The notes under the pieces are model-generated. The model had not been told where the DNA came from. It was given only the letters and a program-made list of their open reading frames with translations, and searched no databases. This document shows positions 34,250 to 43,456 of a stretch of DNA of 64,000 bases, in pieces (position 1 is the stretch's first letter; each line of letters starts with the position of its first letter). Origin of the DNA: Streptomyces lanatus (GTDB taxonomy: Bacteria > Actinomycetota > Actinomycetes > Streptomycetales > Streptomycetaceae); the NCBI RefSeq assembly GCF_014655715.1, contig NZ_BNBM01000003.1:1-64000 (forward strand), read 5' to 3'. Made by a program: the position numbers and the translations under genes.

Positions 34250-35479
34250 ATGAGCTACAGCACGGCTGACTCCTTGCCTCCCGTCACGCTCGACGACGTA
34301 CGCGGCGCCCAGAAGATGCTCACGGGCGTGGCGCGGGTGACGGCGATGGAGGGCAGCAGGCATCTGTCCCAGCTGGTGGGCGCGCCGGTGCACTTCAAGT
34401 GCGAGAACCTCCAGCGGACCGGATCGTTCAAGCTGCGCGGCGCGTACGTACGCATCGCGGGGCTGCTGCCGGAGGAGCGCGCGGCGGGCGTCGTGGCCGC
34501 GAGCGCCGGCAATCACGCGCAGGGTGTCGCGCTGGCGTCGTCGCTGCTGGGGGTGCGTTCGACGGTGTTCATGCCGAAGGGCGCCCCGCTGCCGAAGATC
34601 AGTGCCACACGGGACTACGGCGCCGAGGTGCGCCTGCACGGGCAGGTCGTCGACGAGACGCTGGCCGCGGCGCAGGAGTACGCGGCCGAGACCGGCGCGG
34701 TGTTCATCCACCCCTTCGACCACCCCGACGTCATCGCAGGTCAGGGCACGGTCGGCCTGGAGATCCTGGAGCAGTGCCCGGAGGCCCGCACGATCGTCGT
34801 CGGCATCGGCGGGGGAGGGCTCGCGGCGGGTATCGCGATGGCCGTGAAGTCGCTGCGGCCCGATGTGCGCATCGTGGGCGTCCAGGCGGAGGGCGCGGCG
34901 GCCTACCCGCCCTCGCTGGCGGCCGGGCGTCCGCTCGCCGTCGACAACCCGGTGACCATGGCCGACGGCATCAGGGTCGGCCGGCCCGGTGACGTGCCGT
35001 TCCGCATCATCGGCGACCTGGTGGACGAGGTCCGCACGGTCACCGAGGACGCCCTGGCCACCGCCCTGCTGCTGTGCCTGGAGCGGGCCAAGCTGGTCGT
35101 CGAACCGGCCGGGGCCAGCCCGGTCGCGGCGCTGCTGAGCGACCCCGGCGCCTTCGAGGGCCCGGTCGTCGCGGTGCTGTCCGGCGGCAATGTCGACCCG
35201 GTGCTGCTCCAGCGCGTCCTGCGGCACGGCATGGCCGCGCAGGGCCGCTATCTGGCCGTACGGCTCCGGCTGACGGACCGGCCGGGCGCGCTCGCCACGC
35301 TGCTCGGGGTGCTGTCGGCGGTGGACGCCAACGTCCTCGATGTCAGCCATGCGCGGACCGATCCCCGCCTCGGGCTCTCGGAGGCGGAGGTCGAGCTGCA
35401 TCTGGAGATGAAGGGCCCCGTGCACTGCGTCGAGGTCGGCCAGGCCCTGCGCGACGCGGGCTACACCGTCATCGACTGA
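34250..35479 (+). CDS. ilvA: Threonine ammonia-lyase (threonine dehydratase)
   Basis: A 409-residue fold-type II PLP enzyme turning threonine into 2-oxobutanoate and ammonia. The PLP lysine is Lys61 in RTGSFKLRGA, the phosphate loop is GIGGGGLAAG, and one ACT domain forms the C-terminus (about 330-405; VRLRLTDRPGALATLLG). A single ACT domain occurs in both isoleucine-feedback-sensitive and catabolic types, so the symbol (ilvA versus tdcB) is a choice. The ATG at 34250 gives the family length. Divergent MarR regulator upstream. Confidence 0.92.
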   Translation: MSYSTADSLPPVTLDDVRGAQKMLTGVARVTAMEGSRHLSQLVGAPVHFKCENLQRTGSFKLRGAYVRIAGLLPEERAAGVVAASAGNHAQGVALASSLLGVRSTVFMPKGAPLPKISATRDYGAEVRLHGQVVDETLAAAQEYAAETGAVFIHPFDHPDVIAGQGTVGLEILEQCPEARTIVVGIGGGGLAAGIAMAVKSLRPDVRIVGVQAEGAAAYPPSLAAGRPLAVDNPVTMADGIRVGRPGDVPFRIIGDLVDEVRTVTEDALATALLLCLERAKLVVEPAGASPVAALLSDPGAFEGPVVAVLSGGNVDPVLLQRVLRHGMAAQGRYLAVRLRLTDRPGALATLLGVLSAVDANVLDVSHARTDPRLGLSEAEVELHLEMKGPVHCVEVGQALRDAGYTVID

Positions 35480-35570
35480 GTCGCGAGCGGCCGCGTGCAG
35501 TCGCGCGGGCCGACGAAGATCCAGGTCGGAAGCTGCCGGAAGCTCTTTGTCACTCGTTCGGGCAACTCTG

Positions 35571-35599
35571 TTGAGAGACGCGATACATCGCGTTATGGT
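35571..35599 (+). promoter_or_regulatory. Promoter with operator in its spacer for the DrrAB-type exporter
   Basis: TTGAGA (35571-35576), 17 bases, TATGGT (35594-35599) is a good vegetative promoter. The whole spacer is the perfect palindrome ACGCGAT-AC-ATCGCGT (35578-35593). A repressor bound there would block RNA polymerase. Operators of this wording precede PadR- or TetR-regulated drug exporters; no such regulator gene is adjacent. Confidence 0.75.
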
Positions 35600-35681
35600 G
35601 TGTCGCGTAAATCCGCCACTCGGCGGAACGAAAAGTGCAAACCTAGGCTTTCCGAAGCTTCCCGACGACGTGGAGACTCAT

Positions 35682-36680
35682 ATGCCAGGCGCCATCTATG
35701 CCGAAGGCCTGGTGAAGACCTTCGGTGACGTAAGGGCTCTGGACGGCGTCGACCTCGATGTCCCCGAGGGCACAGTCCTGGGCCTGCTCGGGCCGAACGG
35801 CGCGGGCAAGACGACAGCCGTCCGCTGTCTGACCACCCTGCTGCGACCGGACAGCGGCTCGGCGGTCGTCGCCGGGATCGACGTCCTCAAGGATCCCGAC
35901 GCCGTGCGCCGCTCCATCGGCCTGTCCGGCCAGTTCGCGGCGGTCGACGAATACCTCACCGGCCGCGAGAACCTCCAGATGGTCGGCCGGCTCTACCAGA
36001 TGAAGGCGAAGCCGGCGAAGGCACGCGCGACCGAGCTGCTGGAGCAGTTCGACCTCGCCGAGGCCGCCGACCGGCCCACCAAGACCTACTCCGGGGGCAT
36101 GCGCCGCCGACTCGACCTCGCGGCGGCCCTCGTGGTCTCACCGCCCGTGATGTTCATGGACGAGCCCACCACCGGCCTCGACCCGCGCAACCGCCAACTG
36201 CTCTGGGAGGTCATCAAACAGCTCGTCTCCGGCGGTACGACGCTGCTGCTGACCACCCAGTATCTGGAGGAGGCCGACCACCTCGCCCATGACATCGCCG
36301 TCGTCGACCACGGCCATGTCATCGCCACGGGCACCTCGGACCAGCTCAAGGCCCGCACCGGCGGCGAGCGCGTCGAGGTCGTGGTGCACGAGCGCGACGA
36401 CATACAGCCCGCTTCGGAGGTGCTGCGCGGCTTCGGCAAGGGCGACACCACGGTCGAGGAGCACATGCGCAAGCTCACGGTGCCCGTGACCGGCGGCGCC
36501 AAGCTCCTCGCCGAGGTCATCCGGGAGCTCGACATCCGCGGCATCGAGATCGACGACATCGGCCTGCGCCGCCCCACCCTCGACGACGTCTTCCTGTCCC
36601 TGACGGGCCACCTCGCCGAGGCCAAGAACGACGAGAACGGCAAGAACGACAGGAACGACAAGAAGGAGGCCGCGAAGTGA
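35682..36680 (+). CDS. DrrA-type drug-exporter ATP-binding protein
   Basis: A 332-residue ABC ATPase of the daunorubicin-resistance (DrrA) family. Walker A is GPNGAGKTT, the Q-loop region reads SGQFAAVDEYLTGRENL, the signature is YSGGMRRR, Walker B is VMFMDEPTTGLDP, and QYLEEADHLA follows. The C-terminal DrrA extension (about 225-320) ends in an Asn/Lys/Glu-rich tail (NDENGKNDRNDKKE). ATG 35682 follows TGGAG. It overlaps the permease gene by 4 bases, so the two subunits are translationally coupled. Likely a self-resistance or xenobiotic exporter. Confidence 0.93.
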   Translation: MPGAIYAEGLVKTFGDVRALDGVDLDVPEGTVLGLLGPNGAGKTTAVRCLTTLLRPDSGSAVVAGIDVLKDPDAVRRSIGLSGQFAAVDEYLTGRENLQMVGRLYQMKAKPAKARATELLEQFDLAEAADRPTKTYSGGMRRRLDLAAALVVSPPVMFMDEPTTGLDPRNRQLLWEVIKQLVSGGTTLLLTTQYLEEADHLAHDIAVVDHGHVIATGTSDQLKARTGGERVEVVVHERDDIQPASEVLRGFGKGDTTVEEHMRKLTVPVTGGAKLLAEVIRELDIRGIEIDDIGLRRPTLDDVFLSLTGHLAEAKNDENGKNDRNDKKEAAK

Positions 36681-37534
36681 GCGCCGTCACCGACGCCGTG
36701 CGGGTCGCCCCGGCCAGGAACCCGGTCAGCCAGTCGTTCCGGGACTCGATGGTCGTCGCGCAACGCAATCTGATCCGGATGTCCCGGATCCCGGAGATGA
36801 TCATCTACGGGCTGATCCAGCCCATCATGTTCGTGGTGCTGTTCACCTACGTCTTCGGCGGATCCATGCAGATCGGCAACAGCACCAGCGCCGCCGACTA
36901 CAAGAACTTCCTGATGGCGGGCATCTTCGCGCAGACCGTCACCTTCGCCACCGCCAGTTCCGGCGCGGGCATTGCCGACGACATGCACAAGGGGCTCATC
37001 GACCGCTTCCGTTCGCTGCCCATGGCGCGCGGGGCGGTGCTGACCGGGCGTACCTTCGCCGACTCCGTGCAGACGGCGCTGACGCTGGTCGTGCTCGCGG
37101 TGGTCGCCGTGCTGGTCGGCTGGCGGGTGGGCTCGAACGGCGAGACGGACGCGGGCAGGGTCCTGGGCGCCTTCGGCCTGCTGCTTCTGCTCGGGTACGC
37201 GTTCACCTGGATCGGCGCCCTGATCGGCATGTCCGTGCGGACCCCCGAGGCGGCCACGTCCAGCGGACTGATCTGGCTGTTCCCGGTGACGTTCATCTCG
37301 AACGCGTTCGTGGACACCAGCCATATGACCCCGTGGCTGCGGCACATCGCCGAGTGGAACCCGTTCAGCGCGACCGTGCAGGCCTGCCGGGTGCTGTTCG
37401 CCAACCCGGGCCAGTCGCAGTCGGACGCCTGGCCCATGCAGCACCCGGTGTGGGCCTCGCTGATCTACTCGGTCCTGATCATCATCGTGTTCCGCACCCT
37501 GGCGGTCCGGAAGTACCGCTCGGCGACCGCATGA
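36677..37534 (+). CDS. DrrB-type drug-exporter permease
   Basis: A 285-residue ABC-2 type permease with six predicted helices, the first at about 42-64 (YGLIQPIMFVVLFTYVFGG). Conserved ABC-2 phrases are DDMHKGLIDRFRSLPM and the C-terminal PFSATVQACRVLF. GTG 36677 overlaps the ATPase stop (GTGA). With the preceding gene it makes a DrrAB exporter that pumps amphipathic drugs or lipids. Confidence 0.92.
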   Translation: MSAVTDAVRVAPARNPVSQSFRDSMVVAQRNLIRMSRIPEMIIYGLIQPIMFVVLFTYVFGGSMQIGNSTSAADYKNFLMAGIFAQTVTFATASSGAGIADDMHKGLIDRFRSLPMARGAVLTGRTFADSVQTALTLVVLAVVAVLVGWRVGSNGETDAGRVLGAFGLLLLLGYAFTWIGALIGMSVRTPEAATSSGLIWLFPVTFISNAFVDTSHMTPWLRHIAEWNPFSATVQACRVLFANPGQSQSDAWPMQHPVWASLIYSVLIIIVFRTLAVRKYRSATA

Positions 37535-37564
37535 CGGCCATGACACCCATGGCACCCATGACGA

Positions 37565-37594
37565 ACCCCCGGCGCCGTCAGGCGGCCGGGGGCT
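37565..37594. terminator. Terminator between the exporter operon and convergent greA
   Basis: CCCCCGGC-GCC (from 37566) pairs with GGCG-GCCGGGGG (to 37592) around a GTCA loop, with one bulged base. It lies 30-60 bases past the permease stop and about 40 bases before the greA stop, so it can serve both. Confidence 0.7.
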
Positions 37595-37633
37595 CGTGGG
37601 AGACCGGTGCTGATGCTGGTCCCGAGGGCGGAG

Positions 37634-38134
37634 TCAGCCGTTGTACGGCACCGCCTTGAGGATCTTCACCGAGGCGATCTTGCCGTTCGGCAGCTCGTAC
37701 TCCGCGTCCTCGCCGACCTTGTGGCCGATCACGCCGGAGCCCAGCGGGGACTGCGGCGAGTAGGTCTCGATGTCGGAGCTGGCGTACTCGCGCGAGGCGA
37801 GCAGGAAGGTCATCGTGTCGTCCTCGTCACCGTCGAAGGCGATCGTCACGACCATGCCGGGCGCCACCGCACCGTCCGCCGACGCCGGCGCCTCGCCGAC
37901 CTTGGCGTTCTCCAGGAGCTGGGTCAGCTGGCGCACACGGAGCTCCTGCTTGCCCTGCTCCTCCTTGGCCGCGTGGTACCCGCCGTTCTCGCGCAGGTCG
38001 CCCTCCTCGCGCGCGGCCGCGATCTTGGCGGCGATCTCCGTGCGCGCAGGACCAGACAGGTACTCCAGCTCGGCCTTGAGCTGGTTGTACGCCTCCTGGG
38101 TCAGCCAGGTGACGTTCTCGCTGGTCTGGGTCAC
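37634..38134 (-). CDS. greA: Transcription elongation factor GreA
   Basis: A 166-residue GreA. The N-terminal coiled-coil has its tip acidic pair in AAAREEGDLRENGGYHAAKEEQ, and the C-terminal FKBP-like domain includes YSPQSPLGSGVIGHKVGED. It stimulates transcript cleavage by backtracked RNA polymerase. The GTG at 38134 (VTQTSENV) is the start because GAGGAG precedes it at 6 bases; an in-frame extension to 38164 is unsupported. Confidence 0.95.
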   Translation of the reverse strand: MTQTSENVTWLTQEAYNQLKAELEYLSGPARTEIAAKIAAAREEGDLRENGGYHAAKEEQGKQELRVRQLTQLLENAKVGEAPASADGAVAPGMVVTIAFDGDEDDTMTFLLASREYASSDIETYSPQSPLGSGVIGHKVGEDAEYELPNGKIASVKILKAVPYNG

Positions 38135-38290
38135 AGGTGCTCCTCGTAGGTACTGGGAATACAAAGCATCGCCCTACCCAGAAGGATGTTCCTTCATGGA
38201 AGGGCGAAACCACGAGCCTAACAATTCAATGGCCGAAGGGGGAGGACATAAGCCATCAGAATCACATCAACGCACGTCAGCGCGCAGGTA

Positions 38291-38689
38291 TCAGCCGGCG
38301 TGGCAGCCGAGCAGCTCGGCCGTGGTCCCCTGTGACGTCGTACGGAGCGTGACGACCTTGTCGATGCGGGTGGCGTCGCCGTCGAAGCGGAAGTCGGCCC
38401 GGCCGACCTCGGCGCCGCTCTCGGCCTGGGAGCGCAGGGTGCAGTAGCCGGAGGCGCCGGCGTCCTTGCGGACCTCCAGATGCACCTTCACCGCGTTCTT
38501 GCCCGCGTCGAACTCGATCACCTCGGCGCTGATCTTGTTCTGGCCGATGTAGTGATAGGCGAAGTAGCCGACCAGGGCGAGGAGCACCGCTCCCAGGGCG
38601 GCGCCGACGGCCTTGAGCGTGCGGTCGGCGCGGGCGTCAGAGGAGCGGCCGTAGCGGCCCTCGGGGAGCCGTGTGCTCGCCGTGCTCAT
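38291..38689 (-). CDS. DUF4307-family membrane protein
   Basis: A 132-residue protein. The polar N-terminus MSTASTRLPEGRYGRS is followed by one transmembrane helix (about 27-48) and an extracytoplasmic beta domain with two cysteines (GYCTLRS, LLGCHAG) likely in a disulphide. This matches the actinobacterial DUF4307 family usually encoded next to mca and greA. The function is unknown. It lies divergent from mca and shares the spacer that contains the SigR-type promoter. Confidence 0.85.
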   Translation of the reverse strand: MSTASTRLPEGRYGRSSDARADRTLKAVGAALGAVLLALVGYFAYHYIGQNKISAEVIEFDAGKNAVKVHLEVRKDAGASGYCTLRSQAESGAEVGRADFRFDGDATRIDKVVTLRTTSQGTTAELLGCHAG

Positions 38690-38751
38690 GATCGTCCTCT
38701 CCGCCGGGGCGGGGCCCATGTCCAGAAAGAGGGGCCTCGGGGCCGTACCCC

Positions 38752-38777
38752 GGAATTATCCGCCCTCCGATTCGGTC
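38752..38777 (+). promoter_or_regulatory. SigR-type promoter of mca
   Basis: GGAAT (38752-38756), 18 bases, GTC (38775-38777), one base off the GGAAT-N18-GTT consensus. The predicted start is about 55 bases before the TTG start of mca. mca is known to respond to thiol oxidation through SigR in Streptomyces. Confidence 0.75.
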
Positions 38778-38838
38778 ACTATAGAAGCCGCCGATCGCAC
38801 CGGGGCACACCGGGGCGCCGACTTACGAGGATTGAGTC

Positions 38839-39720
38839 TTGACTGACCAGCTGCGACTGATGGCCGTGCACGCCCACCCCGACGACGAGTCGAGCAAGGG
38901 CGCGGCCACCATGGCGAAGTACGTGTCCGAGGGGGTGGACGTGCTGGTCGTGACCTGCACGGGCGGGGAGCGCGGCTCCATCCTCAATCCGAAGCTCCAG
39001 GGCGACAAGTACATCGAGGAGCACATCCACGAGGTACGCAAGAAGGAGATGGACGAGGCCCGCGAGATCCTCGGGGTGAAGCAGGAGTGGCTCGGCTTCG
39101 TCGACTCCGGGCTGCCCGAGGGCGACCCGCTGCCGCCGCTGCCGGAGGGCTGTTTCGCCCTGGAGGACGTCGACAAGGCGGCCGGTGAGCTGGTGAAGCA
39201 GATTCGTCGCTTCCGTCCGCAGGTGATCACCACCTATGACGAGAACGGCGGCTACCCGCACCCCGACCACATCATGACCCACAAGATCTCGATGGTGGCC
39301 TTCGAGGGCGCCGCGGACACCGAGAAGTACCCGGAGTCGGAGTTCGGCCCGGCCTACCAGCCGCAGAAGCTCTACTACAACCAGGGCTTCAACCGTCCCC
39401 GCACCGAGGCGCTGCACAACGCGCTGCTCGAGCGCGGCATGGAGTCGCCGTACGGGGACTGGCTCAAGCGCTGGGACGAGTTCGAGCGCACCGAGCGCAC
39501 GCTGACCACGCACGTCCCGTGCGCGGACTTCTATGAGATCCGCGACAAGGCGCTGATCGCGCACGCCACGCAGATCGACCCCGACGGGGGCTGGTTCCGC
39601 GTGCCGATGGAGATCCAGAAGGAGGTCTGGCCGACGGAGGAGTACGAGCTGGCGAAGTCCCTCGTCGATACCTCCCTCCCCGAGGACGACCTCTTCGCGG
39701 GCGTCCGCGACAATGCCTGA
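38839..39720 (+). CDS. mca: Mycothiol S-conjugate amidase
   Basis: A 293-residue zinc amidase of the MshB/Mca (LmbE-like) family. It cleaves mycothiol S-conjugates of drugs and electrophiles so that the mercapturic acid part can be exported. The zinc site includes His13 and Asp16 in HAHPDDES and the later His in GGYPHPDHIMTH. Length and the internal LYYNQGFNRPR fit Mca and not MshB. The start is a TTG at 38839 with AGGA upstream. A SigR-type promoter precedes it, and a small membrane protein gene follows 1 base after the stop. Confidence 0.93.
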   Translation: MTDQLRLMAVHAHPDDESSKGAATMAKYVSEGVDVLVVTCTGGERGSILNPKLQGDKYIEEHIHEVRKKEMDEAREILGVKQEWLGFVDSGLPEGDPLPPLPEGCFALEDVDKAAGELVKQIRRFRPQVITTYDENGGYPHPDHIMTHKISMVAFEGAADTEKYPESEFGPAYQPQKLYYNQGFNRPRTEALHNALLERGMESPYGDWLKRWDEFERTERTLTTHVPCADFYEIRDKALIAHATQIDPDGGWFRVPMEIQKEVWPTEEYELAKSLVDTSLPEDDLFAGVRDNA

Positions 39721-39721
39721 C

Positions 39722-39970
39722 ATGAGCGCAAGCGCAAGCCTGGCAATGACACAGCTCGCCACCCTCGCCAAGGAGGTGGACGAGGACAAGGTCACCCCCG
39801 GCGTCCTCGGCTTCATCGTCTTCGCGGTGATGGCTCTGGCGGTCTGGGGCCTGATGAGGTCCATGAACCGCCACATGGGCAGGGTCGAGTTCACCGAGGT
39901 CCCGGATCCGAAGGCAGACTCCGAGGACTCGGCGGAGGCGACCGGCGCGGCGAAGCCGCAGCAGGGCTAG
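39722..39970 (+). CDS. Small membrane protein downstream of mca
   Basis: An 82-residue protein with one transmembrane helix at about residues 26-46 (GVLGFIVFAVMALAVWGLM), a basic RSMNRHMGR stretch behind it and an acidic Ala/Glu tail. Its ATG (39722) is 1 base past the mca stop; another in-frame ATG at 39713 overlaps mca. It is almost certainly cotranscribed with mca. Positional conservation next to mca in actinobacteria is remembered, but no function is known. Confidence 0.8.
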   Translation: MSASASLAMTQLATLAKEVDEDKVTPGVLGFIVFAVMALAVWGLMRSMNRHMGRVEFTEVPDPKADSEDSAEATGAAKPQQG

Positions 39971-39982
39971 CTACCACCGCCC

Positions 39983-40000
39983 TCGGCACGCCTCAGTGCC
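39983..40000. terminator. Short hairpin between convergent genes
   Basis: CGGCAC (39983-39988), loop GCCTCA, GTGCCG (39995-40000). It overlaps the stop codon of the STAND ATPase gene. The 6-bp stem is modest. Confidence 0.4.
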
Positions 40001-43000
40001 GGGCCGCCGCCGTCACCCCCATGACCTCGCGTGCGTGGCGGTTCGGGACCATGCCGAGCCGCCAGGCCTGCCAGCCCTCCTCCAGGTTCACGCCGCGTTC
40101 GAGCAGCAGCCGGTAGGCGTCGACATAGCTCTCCAGCTTGGTGTCGCGCAGGGTGTGGCCGGTGCGGGAGAGCTGGGCCAGTTCCTCCTCGGCGACCGCC
40201 GTGCCGACCTCCACCCCGCCGGGGGCGGCGTACGGCAGCAGGGTGGAGCGCAGGAAGCGGGCCCAGTCCTCGCCGCGCCGGTCGCCGTAGGACGCGAAGA
40301 GGCCGATGGCGTCGTCGCACAGCGTCAGCGCCTGCTGGGTGCGGGTGTTCCCGGCGTCCACCACAGCCAGCTCCAGGCAGGTCCAGGCCTCGCCGTGGGC
40401 GACGCCGATGCGCTGGAAGTCGGCGCGGGCGTCGACCAGGAGCTGGCGGGCGAATCCGGAGTTGCGCAGGGAGCCCGTCTGGGCCGCCCGCTGGTCGCGG
40501 GTCACCCGTGCCGAGTGGTGCCGGGCGCAGGCGAGCCCGTACACGTCGCGCATCCGCGAGAACATCGTCCGGGAGCGCTCCAGCTCCCGTACCGCGAGGT
40601 CGAGGTTGCCCGTCTCCTCCAGGGCCTGGCCCAGGTAGTACAGGGACCAGGCCTCGCCGCGCGCGTCCTCGTTGTCACGGTGGCGGGCGGCCGCCTGGCG
40701 CAGGCCGTCCACCGCCGGGGACGGGTCGCCGGCGACCAGGCGGGCCCGGGACAGCTGGGTCATCGCCCAGGCCTCGCCGCGGGCGTCGCGGGTGCGGCCG
40801 TACAGCTCCAGGGCCGCCCGCAGATCCGTCTCCGCGCCCGGTACGTCGCCCATGCGCAGGCCCAGCTGGCCCAGCTGGAAGTGGGCCCACGCCTCGCCGT
40901 GCAGGGACTCGCCGGCCCGGTGCAGGGACAGGGACTCGGTCAGCAGGTCCAGGGACTCGGCGACCCGGCCCCGGTCGCGTTCCACGGCCGCCAGCGCGTG
41001 CATCGTCCAGGCGCGGTCCGTCGCCAGATTCGGCGCCGACTGCAGATCCAGGGCCTCGCGGAGCTTGGTGGCCGCCTCGGTGAGGTTCCCCTGGTGGTGC
41101 AGGGTGATGCCGAGGGAGCACAGGGCACGGGCCGCGCCCGCGTCGTGCTGGGCCTCCATGTACAGCTCGACGACCGAGGTCAGGGTGGTGCGGGCCTTGT
41201 CCAGCTCGCCTAGCTGGCGGGCCGCGATGCCGGTGCGCCACTGCACCGAGCGGACCAGCAGGCCCTTGTCCACGGCCTGCGCCAGCTCGCTGATCTCACC
41301 GAGGCGGTAGAGGTCGCCGCGCAGCAGGCAGTAGTCGCACAGGGCGCCCAGCAGGTTCAGTACGGCCGCCTGGTTGGCGTCCTCCGCGTGCCGCAGGGCC
41401 GCCGTGATGAAGCTCGACTCGTCGTCCAGCCAGCGCAGCGCGTCGTCCAGCGAGGTGAAGCCGTGCGGGCTGAAGCGGTCCGAGCGGGTCGACATGTTGC
41501 CGTCGACCAGGCGCAGCACCGAGTCGGCGAGATCGGCGTAGTTCACGATCAGCCGCTCCTGCGCCGCCGTGCGCTCCGCGGGCTCCTCCTCGTCGAGGAG
41601 ACGGGCGTGCGCGAAGGCGCGGACCAGGTCGTGCAGGCGGTAGCGGTTGCCGCGGACATTTTCGATCAGCCCCGACCGGGCCAGCGCCGCCAGATGGCGC
41701 GTCGCCTCCGCCTCGTCCGTGGCCAGCAGTGCGGCCGCCGCCGCCGCGCCCAGCGAGGCGCGGCCCGCGAGCGCCAGCCTGCGCAGTAGACGCCGGGCCG
41801 CCTCCGCCTGGTCGGTGTAGCGCAGCCACAGCACCCGCTCGATCGGCTCCACCGGGCCGTACGCGCCCAGGTCCGTCGCCAGGGTGCGCGGTGAGCGCGG
41901 GCCGAGCGACGACCCCGCTATGCGCAGCGCCAGCGGCAGTCCTGAGCACAACTCCCTGATCCGGTCGGCCGATTCGGCGTCGTAGGGCCCCGACGCATCC
42001 TGCGCCGCCGCGGTCAGCAGTTCCTCCGCGCCCGCCGCGTCCAGCGTCTCCACCGGGAGCTGGTGCACCCAGGCGGCGAGCTCCGCGGGCAGGTCGAGGG
42101 GCTCGCGGGCGGTGACCAGGACCAGGCTGTCGGAGCGCTCGGGGACGAGGGCGCGGACCTGCTCCGCGTCCGAGGCGTCGTCCAGTACGACGGTGACGGG
42201 GAGGCCGGTGAGGTGCTGGTGGTACAGCTCGCCGAGCCGTTTGACCTGCTGCTCCGGAGACGAGCGCTCACGGAAGAGGAGCTGCTCGCGCGGGGCGCCC
42301 AAACGGTTCAGCAGATGCAGCAGCGCGTCCCTCGTCGACAGCGGCGGCTCGTCCGCGGTGTCGCCGCGAAGATCCACCACGCACGCCCCGCGGAACTGGT
42401 CCTTCAGACCATGGGCCGCACGGACGGCGAGTGTCGTACGGCCGCTGCCGGGCGCGCCGTGCAGCACGACCACGGTCGGCTTCGTCTCCGTACTGGCGCG
42501 GGCCGCCTGCACCCACTGCCCGATCCGGGCCATCTCCTGCCGACGTCCCGCGAACGGGCCCATCGGCTCCGGGAGTTGACCGAACGACTGCTCCAGCACA
42601 CTGCGCCCGCGGGCCGCCGCGCTCTTGTCGGCACCTCGCAGCTGCGGCCCCGACTTCTTCGGGCCGGTGGACGCGCTGATCACCCGCTGCTGGTCGAGGA
42701 AGGGGCGGATGCCGCGTACCTCCAGTGCGGTCAGCCACTGCAGACGCAGCTGCTCCGGGCCGCCGGGCTGGCCGACGGCGCCCGCGCGGTGGTGCGCGGC
42801 GGGCAGATGCGTACCGGCCACTTTCACGACGGTGGCCGCCGCGCCCACGACGCCGACGGTCACACCGGCGCCCACCGCCGTGCTCGCGCCGGTGCCGAGC
42901 GCCAGGTCGGACACGAGCGCCGCGACCGCCGCCACCGCGGCCACCATCAGCGGCGTACCGCCGCCCTCCCGGGCGAACCGCTGCCCGAACGTCAGCCGCC

Positions 43001-43193
43001 CGGCCTCCGCCTCGTCCAGCGCGCGCGTATACGCCTCGTACTCCTCGGTCGCCGCCCGCGCCATGGAGTCCAGCGCCCCGCGCGCCCGCGACAGCAGCAC
43101 CTGCCCGTCGATACGGCCCCCCGAGCGCCGCACCTCCTCCTCCACGGCCCGTGCCAACAGCCGCTCGGCGTCGGCCCGATGACTGTCCCGCAT
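39993..43193 (-). CDS. Large STAND (NB-ARC) ATPase with TPR array and membrane segment
   Basis: A 1066-residue regulator-like protein. An N-terminal helical region contains two hydrophobic segments (about residues 82-100 and 103-125). An NB-ARC-type NTPase (about 210-480) and winged-helix/linker follow, then about 400 residues of tetratricopeptide-like repeats (phrases such as [18 protein letters not shown] recur four to five times). The P-loop reads GAPGSGRTT: the invariant Walker A lysine is arginine here. Walker B is [10 protein letters not shown]. There is no SARP or other DNA-binding domain. Such proteins act as signal-transducing switches or phage sensors; the substitution may slow or abolish hydrolysis. 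ATG 43193 follows GGAGGGGG. Confidence 0.87.
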   Translation of the reverse strand: MRDSHRADAERLLARAVEEEVRRSGGRIDGQVLLSRARGALDSMARAATEEYEAYTRALDEAEAGRLTFGQRFAREGGGTPLMVAAVAAVAALVSDLALGTGASTAVGAGVTVGVVGAAATVVKVAGTHLPAAHHRAGAVGQPGGPEQLRLQWLTALEVRGIRPFLDQQRVISASTGPKKSGPQLRGADKSAAARGRSVLEQSFGQLPEPMGPFAGRRQEMARIGQWVQAARASTETKPTVVVLHGAPGSGRTTLAVRAAHGLKDQFRGACVVDLRGDTADEPPLSTRDALLHLLNRLGAPREQLLFRERSSPEQQVKRLGELYHQHLTGLPVTVVLDDASDAEQVRALVPERSDSLVLVTAREPLDLPAELAAWVHQLPVETLDAAGAEELLTAAAQDASGPYDAESADRIRELCSGLPLALRIAGSSLGPRSPRTLATDLGAYGPVEPIERVLWLRYTDQAEAARRLLRRLALAGRASLGAAAAAALLATDEAEATRHLAALARSGLIENVRGNRYRLHDLVRAFAHARLLDEEEPAERTAAQERLIVNYADLADSVLRLVDGNMSTRSDRFSPHGFTSLDDALRWLDDESSFITAALRHAEDANQAAVLNLLGALCDYCLLRGDLYRLGEISELAQAVDKGLLVRSVQWRTGIAARQLGELDKARTTLTSVVELYMEAQHDAGAARALCSLGITLHHQGNLTEAATKLREALDLQSAPNLATDRAWTMHALAAVERDRGRVAESLDLLTESLSLHRAGESLHGEAWAHFQLGQLGLRMGDVPGAETDLRAALELYGRTRDARGEAWAMTQLSRARLVAGDPSPAVDGLRQAAARHRDNEDARGEAWSLYYLGQALEETGNLDLAVRELERSRTMFSRMRDVYGLACARHHSARVTRDQRAAQTGSLRNSGFARQLLVDARADFQRIGVAHGEAWTCLELAVVDAGNTRTQQALTLCDDAIGLFASYGDRRGEDWARFLRSTLLPYAAPGGVEVGTAVAEEELAQLSRTGHTLRDTKLESYVDAYRLLLERGVNLEEGWQAWRLGMVPNRHAREVMGVTAAARH

Positions 43194-43456
43194 GTCTCGT
43201 CCCCCTCCGGCGCCAATCGCTCTCCCGGACCCTTCCCGGAATTCCGTCGGTCAAGTCTGCTGCGCTGGGGGCGGCGTGGGGAGAGGGCCGAGGGCGGTGG
43301 GGCGAGGACGGGGGTGGGGCGGGTGTGGAGTCGACCTCCGGTTGCCCGGCCCTCCGGTGGCCCCGCCCCTCTGCGGCCCCCGGGACCCGCGGCACGGTGG
43401 CGCACGGAACCACGTGCTGTCCGGCGTATTGCGGGTACTGCGGCAGGATGGACCCC

